In this document: piece by piece, positions 23,443-33,985 of the stretch
Numbering within the stretch: the stretch's first letter is position 1
Layout: each line of letters starts with the position of its first letter
Assembly (NCBI RefSeq): GCF_030272615.1
Contig: NC_081410.1
Coordinates: forward strand, 259,269,533 to 259,333,532
Reading direction: 5' to 3'
Length of the DNA stretch: 64,000 nt
Source of the DNA: Cryptomeria japonica
Taxonomy: Eukaryota > Streptophyta > Pinopsida > Cupressales > Cupressaceae
Position numbers and translations under genes: made by a program
Notes under the pieces: model-generated
The model's input: only the letters and a program-made list of their open reading frames with translations
What the model was told of the DNA's origin: nothing
Databases searched by the model: none

Positions 23443-26400
23443 CTATCCCTGTATCAGTGCCTCTGATATTTCCTTCCGCAATGATGCTAGATAGTCCAAT
23501 CTTGGACTTAGTTTTAGTCTCAAATTCTTTGCCTTATCCACTATTCTCTCATTTTCTCTTTCTAACTTAAGTAAATCTTCCTCAAAATTTGTTATCCTTT
23601 GCTCAAAAACTGATAATGTATCAGGTGAGTTAACAAAATTATCAGCAAGTTTATTGATTTCATCCTGTACCTTGCTCATTTTCTTATCTATGTCTACTGT
23701 CAAAAAGTTTGTCTTGCAGGTGTCTTTGTACAGAGTTTTGTATTCTTTAAATAAGTTAAATAGTTCCAGTAGAAGTGTGTCAAATTCCCTAGTACACTTC
23801 TTTATCTGATCTTCAAAGAATTTTTGTTTTTCAATTTTTACCTTATTCTTCAAAGTCTCTTCCTTTATTTGCTCGACAGTCATTGTGTTCTCAGTGATGT
23901 ATTTACACAAAGTATCAAGTTGTTTTAAAGAATCCTTATTGTCTATGTTACAGTTAGGAGCAATTACCTTCAAAATTGGGATTGTGTCATCTATAGCTTT
24001 ATAAGCCTGTGAACTACAATCTGTTATCCTTTTGATTGAATCTAAGAGTACTTCAGTTACATTTGTTGATTTGTGGCCTGCTGAGGAGGAACCAACATTC
24101 TAAATTCCGCTGGTGGAGGAAGTAACCAAGCTTGTTGTGACCTCTGGTAAGTTTGTTTGTGTTTGCATTTCCTTAAGAAATGGTTTGTGTACTTCTCTTG
24201 TTGCCAGTTGTATTGTTTCCTCATGACTCTGTTCCTGTACCTGTTCCTATTCCGGAGCCTTTTTCTCTTCTTGTTTCTTTGTCTATTCTCGTGTTATCAT
24301 ATGTCGGTTTCTCTTGTGTTTGATCAGTTTGCTCAGTTACCAGTGGCTCACTAGCCATGTCTCTCATACTAGTTGTATCTTTATCTACCACAATGTTGAT
24401 CTTTTGTGTATCAACATCTACTGTGTACAGTACCTTAGGATTAGGATTAGTATCCTTTATGTTCATACTCTCATCTGTCGGTTGATCTTCATTAGTTTTT
24501 ATCGATGATGTAATTTGAGGCGGTGGGGATAAGTTATCTTTAACTTTGATACTCGGAGGTCCACCAACCTTTCCTTTTCCTTTGTCTCTCTCCTTCTGAT
24601 ATACCTTTATTGGTTTGGGGTTCCTGTATTCTTCCTGTTTTTCTTTCTCAACAAGAAATATGTCCCATGCATTTTCTATTTCTTCAGTTACCTCATTAAC
24701 TCTTCCAACCATTAAAGCAATATGGCGGTGTGCAGTAGAGAATACTAATCGGTTGGCTTCTGCAATTAAATCATCTATTTCTTTAGGTGGGTTTACTGGA
24801 TAAACAGCTAGTAACTTTTCAATTTTGATTTTCTTATCAACCTCTATAACAGCTTGTCTTCTTTCTTCCAATCTTTTGAACAGTTCATCTGGTACTTCAT
24901 TTATCACTTCCATCAAAAACTTCTTATACATGTCCATGTGCAAAATAACACTGTTTTCCACTTGTTCTTTTTCATCTGCTGTCAAAGTGTCATAGACCTT
25001 TCCTATGTTTTTGAGTTTCCCTTCCTCTATAATTTCATTTAGCAATATGTCAAGAGGGGCCAAGTTTTGTTTTGTTCTCTTCTTCTTCTTGGGTGTCAGT
25101 TTCTTCTTTGGTGTAGTCTTTTTAACCGGAGATCTTACTGCTTGTTGTTTCTGTCTAGTTCTCCTAGGTGAGGGTGTGGTTGCCGGTGAAGGATCTCTTT
25201 TCCTTACAGCTTTTTTGAAAGCTGCAGGCATGTCACTCTCCAAAGAAGTTCCTACTGGTGATAGGTGAGTCTCAGGCTGTAGAGTTCCTAACTCATCCTC
25301 AGTGATACCGATTTGCTTTAATACATCTTCTTTAATAGCCTTTGCCTATCTAGAACCTCTTCTCACAACTCCCTCAACCTTTTTCACTCTCTTCTTAGAT
25401 TGAATTTGTTTTTCTATGGTCTTAGTACTACCAAATACTTCTTCCTTTGGTTCATTTGGTGCTTCCAGAAGTGCTTTAGCATAAGTCTCAATTATATGAT
25501 CATCTATCTCATAGCCCATCTCTATTACCCAGATTGTTCTTGGGATGACTGCTTCCATCCAGATCTCATCTTTTTTTATTACAAAACATATATCATCCTT
25601 ATACTTGTCAACAATCTTCTGTGATAATCTAATTCTCTTCTTCATTTTGGCCTTAAGTGCTTGAAAGTATTCATGGATATTCTTTTCCTTGTCTTCACCC
25701 ATGTTGTTGAATAGTTCTGTCAACTGTTTTCCTATCGGTATATCAAATCCAAGTACTTTATAGCCTATATCAGGAACCTATTTGGTTATGTGTAGCATCA
25801 AGCATACAAGTAGATTACCAAATCTAAAAGTTCCTTTCTTATCTTTCTTTATCTTGCCTAAGTTGTCAATTAACTCATCTTTTAACCATTCACATATGTC
25901 AAGTTTCACATTGTCTGTAACCATATCATAAGCACTCTTAATGCATAAACTTGAAACTGAGTTAAGTCTATTTGCATGAGTAGCTTTATACCCTAAAATC
26001 ATGCTAACAAATCTCACATTTGTATCTATTACATCATTTACCCTCAAGGACCTTCTATCGGATGTTGCACCAGTTAGTTTAGTTACTAGGTCATTTGAGA
26101 CCTTCTTAGTCTTGTATGGTCTTTTATCAGTGAACTGTAACCCTGTGACAGCTTTCACAGCTTCCTTGGTAATTTTGTGAATTGCATCTAACCAGAAAAA
26201 TTCACCATGTACCCTACTTAAGACTATCTTAATCACATCCTTGGGAAATTCAGGAAATGCAGAGGATTTCAATAAATCCTAGGGTTTCAATGATTTTATG
26301 TTCCAGTTTTATATTTCCAAAATTATCACATATGATAGATTTATAAATTGTTTTGATCTCTTCATCTCCCAATTCCTCTATGTTACAGTGAATGTAAATT

Positions 26401-26567
26401 TTGGGGTCTTCAGCATAAACAACTCCTTTTGGTATTTGAGAGAAAGCACCTACATTGTCATCTTTCTTTGCTACCTCGGGAACTAGTTGAAATACGGGCC
26501 TAGGGTGTTTTATAACCTTGACTACAGTAGGGTTTGCTATCTATTCAAGTGCAGAGGTGGATGCCAT
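23443..26567 (-). pseudogene. Unknown large ORF2 of pol-less element B (about 1,040 codons)
   Basis: Unrecognised protein, homologous along its length to the ORF at 1-3050. It starts with ATG at 26567 (MASTSALE) and ends at 23443. Damage in this copy: stop at codon 9, a one-base insertion near 26270, and stops near 25775, 25349, 24249 and 24100. Parts: a conserved N-terminal region of about 350 residues (26272-25346) with HGEFFWLDAIHKITKEAVKAV and GTFRFGNLLVCLML; a basic/acidic linker (25243-24221) with KKTTPKKKLTPKKKK and Thr/Asp-rich tracts, perhaps nuclear-targeting; and a C-terminal coiled coil (23973-23443) rich in Lys/Glu/Leu heptads. No transmembrane segment or protease motif is seen. 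It could be an envelope-like or accessory ORF as in Sireviruses, but no motif proves it. Confidence 0.6.
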
Positions 26568-27003
26568 GATGATAAATACCTTTTTCTATCTTTGGATGGA
26601 TTGATTGCTTGAAATGCTTCACCTCTTTTCTTGAAATCCCTTAGCTCTGCAAATTTCATGCTCTACAAATGTTTGACATCATGGTGAAATGAAATGGAGC
26701 CAAATCCACAAATTTATAATGTTTATTTGCCATCTACCACATTTAATGCATGCCCGTTAAGTATTCACTTAACATTGTTTGCCGGTAATGAAGTAATTTC
26801 CAACTTCTCATCTCTAACCCAGGGAATAATAGCACATGTGTCATTAGATTGCCAAACCCTCAAGGAAACTTTCTTCAATTTGATGAAGAACTTCCTGCCA
26901 GTGGAGCACTGATTGGTTCTACCAGTGGAGGAGTATTCCCAACATTTAGATCACCTTTTCTAATCCATTGTTTTGAGAATTCTTGCTTAACCTCTTCAAC
27001 TTT

Positions 27004-27989
27004 TTATTTACCTTTCAAGCTAGAACTTTTGTTGTTTGCTGGTGATCCTTTACTTCTATAGAATTTTGCAATATGCCCAATCTTGTTACATGCATAACAA
27101 GTCACATTATTATTTTGAATAGCTTTCCCATAACCTATGCCAGTTTGTGTTCTGCATTGACTAGATAAGTGTCCAAATCTTCCACAAACATAACATCTCA
27201 CATTCATTCTACAATTTTCAGAATTGTGACCAACTTTGTTGCATTTTGAACATTGACCAGTGGGTGTGTTGATATTTTGATAATTTCTAGATCTACATTC
27301 ATTTTCTCTATGACCATATTTATTATAGTTAAAGCATTTTCCATTGAATTTATAAGCATTAGGTTGCTTTACCGGTTTGTTGTGATCCTGTGTGTTTGCA
27401 GTACCAGAGCTTTCACCAACTTCAAAGCCAATTCCAAAAGTGTCACCTTTAGGTTTTTTATTCTTCAACAAGTTACCAAGTTCCTCTGAGCTTTTCTTGA
27501 ATTTTTCTTTATGTTGATTTGTAGTTTCTAGTTCTCTTTCTAAGACTTCTTTCTGCCTCATCAGTTTATTGGAGTCATTCTGAGTGTGCATCAGATCTGT
27601 CTTCAATAAATCATTTTCATAGCTACGTCTTGTGTTTTCATTTGCTGCATCACTTAGTCTTCTCGTCAATTCTTCTTCATTCTTCTTCCTATCATCAATT
27701 TTTTTACAAAATCTCATAGTCATATCCTGCATCTCATTCTTTGTTGTCATGTTCTCCAGTTTCAGGATTCCTTTTCATTATTCTCATTTTACATCTTTTC
27801 ACAAAGTTCTCTTCTCTTATTTCTTGCAATAGTAAGATTCTCTTGAAGTGCTTGAATGATATCCTGAGCAGCCTTTAGATCATCTTCTAGTTTGATATTT
27901 TTCAATTTTTTTGTATCATAGTCTGAGAGAGCTCCTTCAAGTTGCTTCATCAGATTTTCCATATCTACTGATGTCAAGATCTTCCTCAA
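27004..27989 (-). pseudogene. gag: Gag-like coiled coil and zinc-knuckle ORF1 of element B
   Basis: Begins about 30 nt after the primer site (MRKILTSVDMENLMKQLE) with a coiled coil, suffers a stop and frameshift near 27789, and continues open from 27750 to 27004 (248 codons). Heptad-rich residues 1-110 are followed by four CCHC knuckles. CSKCNKVGHNSENC and CYVCGRFGHLSSQC are complete. CFNYNKYGHRENEC has Tyr for the second Cys, and CYACNKIGHIAKFY has Tyr for the last Cys. The linker includes VGESSGTANTQDHNKPVKQ. Compared with Gag of C, the whole N-terminal capsid-like domain is absent. Nucleic-acid binding is inferred from the knuckles. Confidence 0.75.
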
Positions 27990-28019
27990 GCTGTTAGGCT
28001 TCTGAAAATAGAGGACCAG

Positions 28020-28031
28020 GCTCTAATACCA
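28020..28031 (-). promoter_or_regulatory. Primer-binding site of element B (one change)
   Basis: Minus strand TGGTATTAGAGC, 2 nt inside the 5' LTR. It differs from the iMet consensus TGGTATCAGAGC at one base (C to T, as expected from cytosine deamination). Confidence 0.75.
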
Positions 28032-28033
28032 AT

Positions 28034-28836
28034 TGTTAGGATTCCCACAGATACTAAGAGGGGGGGTGAATCAGTATCTAACCGGTGAATTGAATTTCTT
28101 AACTTAAAACATGTAGAATATATTATAACAGTGTACCGGTATGCAAGAAATAATGCAATAAATAGACTTAAAATAATCCACATAAAAAGCACACCATGAC
28201 ACAAGGATTTAATGAGGAAACCCGATGTGGGAAAAACCTCAGTGGGATTTGTGACCCACAATATTCACTTACTGGCCAATAAGAGAATATTACTTACAAG
28301 AGGAGCCTGCACATGCAGGAAGGCCAATTGCCTAGAGCTCACTACTCAATGGGAAGTCTCACTGACTTACAATGTGGATTATACAAATCCAATATCTTGT
28401 ACTACTTTACAATAGCATCTATAATGCCAGATCTAGTACCGGTTTCTGCTTTGTTCTTTACATAAAACCTTTAACCTATATTTCGCATAATAGGTCTGCC
28501 TAATATCTTTTTTTCTTTTCACTTCCAAAATGTCTACAATGATCTCTCTTATATATAAGAATCATTTTACAACTTGCCAAGTCAGCTTACAAAGTTTTTA
28601 CAATAATAAACAAAATATAATATATCAAAAATCCTGCCAGCCTCTATGTCGGTATGCTTCCTTTCTCTATGCCGGTGCCAGTGGTCTGAGTGTCGGTGTA
28701 GAGTGTGATCTATTGATGCCGGTGAACTATCTTGCCGGTGTAATGCCTTGCCAGTGCCATAGGATTGTAAGGTTGCCATCAATGACAAAACCTTCAATCA
28801 CCTACAATGTCTCATTGGAGTGTGCATATGCCAACA
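28034..28836 (-). repeat. 5' LTR of element B (803 bp)
   Basis: Plus-strand TGTTAGGATTCCC to TATGCCAACA. G-tract block near 28060, GTGGG/CCCAC at 28242-28246/28255-28259, AATATTC/GAATATT at 28260-28266/28285-28291. As the 5' LTR on the minus strand it would carry the promoter. Confidence 0.9.
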
Positions 28837-28841
28837 ATTCC

Positions 28842-29011
28842 AAGTGTCGGTGAACAATTTATTCTATCGGTGTACCAGATACCGATGACTGTGCATAAGT
28901 CACTTGCTTGTCGGTGAACATTGCCAATCCTCCAAATTACTAGAGTTGATAAGTGTTAATAGGTGTTGACATCAATGACAAAACCATATCAACATATCCA
29001 AAATACCAACA
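28842..29011 (-). repeat. 3' LTR of element C, second piece
   Basis: Continues the LTR after insertion B and ends AAATACCAACA. It matches 36066-36234. The polypurine tract follows at 29012-29026. Confidence 0.85.
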
Positions 29012-29026
29012 ATCTCCCCCTTTGGC
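29012..29026 (-). promoter_or_regulatory. Polypurine tract of element C
   Basis: Minus strand GCCAAAGGGGGAGAT, adjacent to the LTR end and identical in sequence to that of element B. Confidence 0.8.
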
Positions 29027-29398
29027 ATTAATGGCAACACAAGATGGAAAAACCATCAAAGTGCCAAAACAGAAATGCCAAATACCAAAAACCAACAATC
29101 AATCTCCCAAAAGAGATCATAACCATAAATCAAAATTCAGATATAGAGAGTAATCAATCTCTCTCAAAGTGACAATCTTTCCCCCTGAGAGTAACATGTG
29201 TTTTCCTTGTGTTTTTCCATATCAATCTCTCCCCCTTTAACATCAAATGCCAAAGCCAATATAAAAACTAGGTTCAAATACAAAATACCAACCAATTCAG
29301 TATACCAACTACTCCCCCTAAGAAGTAGCTCTCCTCATCAAAGCCAGAATAAAAGATTTATGTGTTAATTATGTCAGTTGATCACAAACATCAACTAT

Positions 29399-30030
29399 CT
29401 AAGTCTCTACCGGTGGGGGTATGACCCCAAGCTGATCTCTGAGATATTCAAAAGTATCCTTAGGCAAAGGCTTAGTGAAAATATCTGCAATCTTCTCTTT
29501 AGTATTCACATAAACTAGTTTTACTTCTTTTGCTTCAACATTCTCTTTCAGAAAATTCAGTTTGATAGAAACATGTTTAGTTTTAGAATGTAGTACCAGA
29601 TTCTTAGATATATCAATTGCTCCTATGTTATCACAATAGATAGTTATAGGTTCCTTGCATTTTACCTTTATTTCCTTCAACATTTTCTTAAGCCATAATA
29701 CCTGTGTACAGTTAGTTGTTGTTGCAACATATTCTGATTCAGATGTTGATAAAGATGTGCAACTTTGTTTCTTACTCAACCAAGAAATTAATCTGCTTCC
29801 AAGAAAAAATGCTCTGTCGGTGGTGCTTTTTATGTCATCCACATCTCCTACCCAATTTGCATCTGTGTACATAATTCAAATTTTTCATCTCTAGGATACC
29901 ATAAGCCAAGATTTGTAGTACCTTGTAAGTACCGAAAAATCTTTTTTACTACTGATTCATGATTTTCTCTAGGATTACTCTAAAATCTTGAAACAATACA
30001 TACTGCATTCATAATATCAAGTCTTGTTTG
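29399..30030 (-). pseudogene. pol: Copia C RNase H (and last RT codons)
   Basis: The open part 29872-29399 reads MYTDANWVGDVDDIKSTTD, then WLSKKQSCTSLSTSESEYVA, IYCDNIGAIDISKN, HSKTKHVSIKLNFLKE and IADIFTKPLPKD. These are all hallmark copia RNase H blocks, with the catalytic Asp/Glu residues in TDANW, SESEY and CDN. From 29873 to 30030 the link to RT is readable (RLDIMNAVCIVS at the edge of solo LTR D) but has stops. It is the last gene before the 3' LTR. Confidence 0.85.
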
Positions 30031-31580
30031 TGATAGTTCTGATACTTAATATAAGTATATATCTAATAGCCAACAAGATGAGAGGGGGGGGGGGGGTGAA
30101 TCATACAAACTTAATCATCCATAAAAACATCAGATTCAACCTCGGTAACATATATATCAGCAATATAACCAAAACTGTTAAATATGCAAACTCAAAAGCA
30201 TATGAACAATATAAACCTCATAACACCAGATTTAACGTGGAAACCCAAATAGGGAAAAACCACTGTGGGATTTTGGACCCACTAAGAAATATACTCTTCT
30301 AGAGTATGCTCGGTTAAAAGCAAATCCTGTTAAAGATTACAAACACATTGCTAGATGTGACCCGGTTAAGGGATTTCCCTCAGATCTATTAGGATCTTCA
30401 CTTTGTTAGAAGTGACCTTGTTAAAGGATTTAAAACACTCAATCAGAATGTCACCTTGCTAGAGGGTTTACATATAAGACTGTTAAGTCCACTCGGTTAA
30501 GAGATTTTCTGTCACTTTCACAAAATAATAGTAATAAAAATCTATCTGCAACTTCACATCTAAAATACTAAAGCAGATTCTTATTTGTTCAATACAATCT
30601 AGACATAGAACTAATCTTGTTTATTTGTTGGGCTTCTATACTCTAATTTAAATAGGTCTTCAAGCTTTTGTGCTCGGTAATCACTATGTAGCATTCTTGT
30701 GCATACACTTGCCCGCATACATTGTTTATCAACAGTTTCCTATTTATAAACAATTAGATAACTGCTTAATCTCCTTGATCACATTTCCCATGATCAATCA
30801 TAGCCATCAGTTCTTCAATCTTGTCTAGGTTCAATGCATCTTTCGATCTAAAAATGTTTTACCCCACCTTGGAACTTGCATACTAGTCTTAGAACTTGTG
30901 CCAGGGTATTGCGGTTCAATCTGAGCTATAGATCTTCATGCCGACTTTTCATTACCTTAGATTTGTTAACAAACTTCTTCCATGGCTTACCAATCATTTA
31001 ATCCGCTCCAGCTCATCAGCTTCCTTCATTAAATACCACATGTAAACATTTAATGCATTCTGTTATAGCTCGGTTACAACTTGGTAACAACTTGGTGAAT
31101 ACTAAACTTCACTCGGTAGACCTTCTGCCTTCATTAACCGATAGCAATAACCTTAGGGTTTACCGACTAGGTTTCTTAGGGTTTACTGACTAGGTTCTTT
31201 GATTGATAACATAGTATAGTATTAACCTTTACAATTTACAACATATGTATGATGTTAAAACAATCTAAAACATCATGATCTCATCATTGTCTGACTCGGT
31301 AGTAGTTGCCCATTGAATACCTTATTCATCCCCTTATTCATCATATTCTTTCTTGTGTCTTTTACCGACATCTTTATAATCTTCATATCATACTTCTCAA
31401 GATATGGCAACATCATACTGAATTAGAAAATCAATTTCTTGACATCAATGACAAAATAATAATATCAAGATAGTAAAAAATCTTTAATTAGTTATATCCA
31501 TAATCATCAACAACCTTCTCAATATGCTTATAAAATGCCAACAATCTTTCATTGTCTATTATAATGCAATATTGCCAATA
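30031..31580. mobile_element. Solo LTR D (1550 bp), TSD GTTTG, in copia C pol
   Basis: Starts TGATAGTTCTGATACTT and ends TTGCCAATA (the final CA is changed). Perfect GTTTG flanks at 30026-30030 and 31581-31585 place it exactly between RT codons LLYLTQT and RLDIMNAV. It is the same family as the LTRs of element H (55356-56872). It has the long G-tract, hairpin stems at 30265-30269/30278-30282 and 30291-30297/30301-30307, and many CTCGGT words. No gene. Confidence 0.9.
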
Positions 31581-32584
31581 GTTTGTGTCAAATACAATAG
31601 GCCTCCTATCATAGATTTGTACCTAGTCGGATTAACAGGTGTAGATTCATCCCTTAGTGATAATTTGTCATTTGTAGTAATAGGTGTGCTTACCGGTTTA
31701 GAGTTCTCCATCCCAAATTTCTTTAGTAACTCCTTCAAGTACTTGGATTGACTCAAGAATATACATTTATCAGTCTGTGAAATCTCCAATCCTAAAAAGA
31801 ATTTTATCTCTCCAATCATAGACATTTCAAATTCTTGCTACATTTCAATAGAAAAGTCTTTACATAGTCCATCTTCTCCTCCAAAGATTATATCATCAAC
31901 AAAAACTTCTATAACCAAGATGTCATCATTAGTCACTTTATAGTATAAGTTGTTGTCAGCATTACCTTTAGAAAAACCAATCTTCAAAAGATATTTATCC
32001 AATCTAGCATACCAAGCTCTTGGAGCTTGCTTCAACCCATACAAAGCTTTCCTTAACCTGCAAACCATATCTTTGTTATCTATCAAAGAAAATCCATTAG
32101 GTTGCTCAATGTAAACTTCTTCTTCAAGATCTCCATTCAAAAATGCACATTTAATATCTATTTGATATACTTTGTAGTTCTTGTGTGCTGCAAAAGCCAA
32201 GAATAATCTGACTACCTCAATTCTAGCTACCAGTGCAAAGGTTTCATTATAATCAATTCCTTCTTTCTGAGAACATCCCTTACACACTAGTCTTGCTTTA
32301 TTTCTGATTACCTTACCATCTTCATTAAGTTTGTTTCTGAATACCCATTTTGTTCCAATTACAATTTTGTCTTTAGGCTGGGGAACTAATGTCCATGTGT
32401 TATTCTTTTCAATTTGTTCTAGTTCTTCTTCCATAGCTTTAATCCAGTGCTTATCTTCACATGCCTCATTAATTGATGATGGTTCAATTTGAGAAATAAG
32501 ACATACCTCTTCATTTGTCAGTCTTCCTCTTGTCATAACTCCTTGATACTTGTTCCCAATTATCTGATTTTCAGAGTGATTCAA
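31581..32584 (-). pseudogene. pol: Copia C reverse transcriptase
   Basis: 32584-31838 and 31825-31581, split by one stop. Blocks in order: [85 protein letters not shown] and catalytic FVDDIIFGG, then the thumb/connection KFFLGLEISQ and SMIGGLLYLTQT. The YVDD equivalent is FVDD, standard for copia. The domain is nearly intact apart from the stop at 31837 and the LTR insertion. Confidence 0.9.
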
Positions 32585-33502
32585 TCTTACATACCGGGGT
32601 GTCTTCGTTTGTTGTTGTTCCTCAGTTACAGTGGAATTTTCAGATGAAGCCAGTGTAACTGGATCTTCATTCTATACTTGTGGGTTCAATGTAGGTTCAT
32701 TTGGCAGTATCTCTGTTGTCAGTTCAGAGTCTATATACCTTGAAGTTCCTCTAAATTGTTCATCAATCTTTACATTTGTACTCTCAACAATTTTCTGCAA
32801 TCTCTTGTTAAAACATATATATGCTTTGCTCTTAGATGAGTAACCAAGAAATATTCCTTCATCACTTCTAGGGTCAAATTTTCCAATATACTCATCTCTT
32901 CTAATATAGCATTTACTTCCAAATATTCTAAAATATTTAAGAGTAGGAGTAATGCCAAACCATAGTTCATGAGGGGTCTTACCGGTTTCACCTTTGATGT
33001 GAACTTTTTTGAATGTACAGACCATTGTGCTTACTGCCTCTCTTCGATATACATGTGGTAGATTTGTTTTAGATAACATACTTCTAGCTGCATCCAAGAT
33101 AGTTATGTTTTTCCTTTCTATAACTCCATTCTGCTATGGTGTTCGGGGTGCTGATAATTGTATTCTAATTCCATTCACTTCACATAATATATTAAATTCC
33201 TTAGATGTGAATTCACCTCCTTGATCTAATCTCAGACATTTGATTTTCTTGCCAGTTTCAATTTCTACCATCACCTTGAATAGTTTGAACTTTCCAAGTG
33301 CTTTTGATTTTTCTCTGAGAAAAGTAACCGAACACATTCTAGAATAGTCATCAATGATTAGCATGAAATATCTATCAACTTGTAAGATTTTAGTTCTAGC
33401 TGGACCACATAAATCAGTATGAATTAAGTCAAGAGCATTACTGGATTTTTCTGGAATACTTTTAAAAGATTCTCTAACTTGTTTTCCAAATTGACATTCC
33501 TT
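32585..33502 (-). pseudogene. pol: Copia C integrase catalytic core
   Basis: DLIHTDLCGP (first Asp), LIIDDYSRMCSVTFLREKS (second Asp), CLRLDQGGEFTSKEF, SAPRTPQ then a stop, and NGVIERKN (catalytic Glu). After these come the copia C-terminal marks HELWFGITPTLKYFRIFGSKCY, DEGIFLGYSSKSKAY and a Ser/Thr/Glu linker. Open pieces are 33364-33134 and 33097-32672. The D,D-35-E residues are all present, but stops at 33500, near 33130 and at 32672 break the frame. Confidence 0.85.
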
Positions 33503-33985
33503 TCATACCGGATTGTGAGGTTTAACAATCTTAGGTAAGTCTCTAACTACCTTAGTAGTACTGATTTTCACCATGCAATCAAAATGTACATGACAGAGTC
33601 TCTTATGCCATAGCCAACTTTCATCAATATGTGCAATCAAGCATGTCTTTTCATTGTTATTCAAATGAAAGATATTACCTCTAGTTTGATTACCAGTTGC
33701 AATTTCCAAACCAGTTCTGTTCATAATTTTGCATTTTTCATTCTTGAATTGTAAATAAAATCCTTTTTCAACTAATTGACCAACACTCAAAAGATTATGC
33801 TTTAAGCCTTCAACATAGTAAACATTGTCGATATTATGCTTACCATCAAGAGATATAGTACCTTTTCCTTTGATCAAACAAGCTTTATCATCTCCAAATC
33901 TTACCAGACCTCCATTATATTCAAGAAAGTTCAAGAATTTACCTTTGTCACCAGCCATATGATGTGAACATCCTAAATCAATGAT
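33503..33985 (-). pseudogene. pol: Copia C protease and Gag-pre-integrase zinc domain
   Basis: Starts at the protease active site, read as DLGCSHHMAGD where DSGCSHHMTGD is usual, just after a TGA replacing a Trp codon. The body is YNGGLVRFGDDKACLIKGKG, NVYYVEGLKHNLLSVGQL. Near the end, the HHCC zinc finger has WHKRLCHVHFD but lost its first Cys to a stop (VKPHNPV then TGA). It links Gag to integrase. Confidence 0.8.

Larger units (their letters stand above)
22321..28836 (-). mobile_element. Pol-less LTR retrotransposon B, complete, TSD ATTCC
   Basis: LTRs 22321-23104 and 28034-28836 are flanked by perfect ATTCC repeats (22316-22320, 28837-28841). Going minus: 5' LTR, primer site, Gag-like ORF1, long ORF2, polypurine tract, 3' LTR. 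The interior of about 4.9 kb is fully accounted for and has no protease, integrase, RT or RNase H. The two LTRs are very similar and the target is an LTR of element C, so B is among the youngest insertions here. It must have moved with enzymes supplied in trans. Confidence 0.9.
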
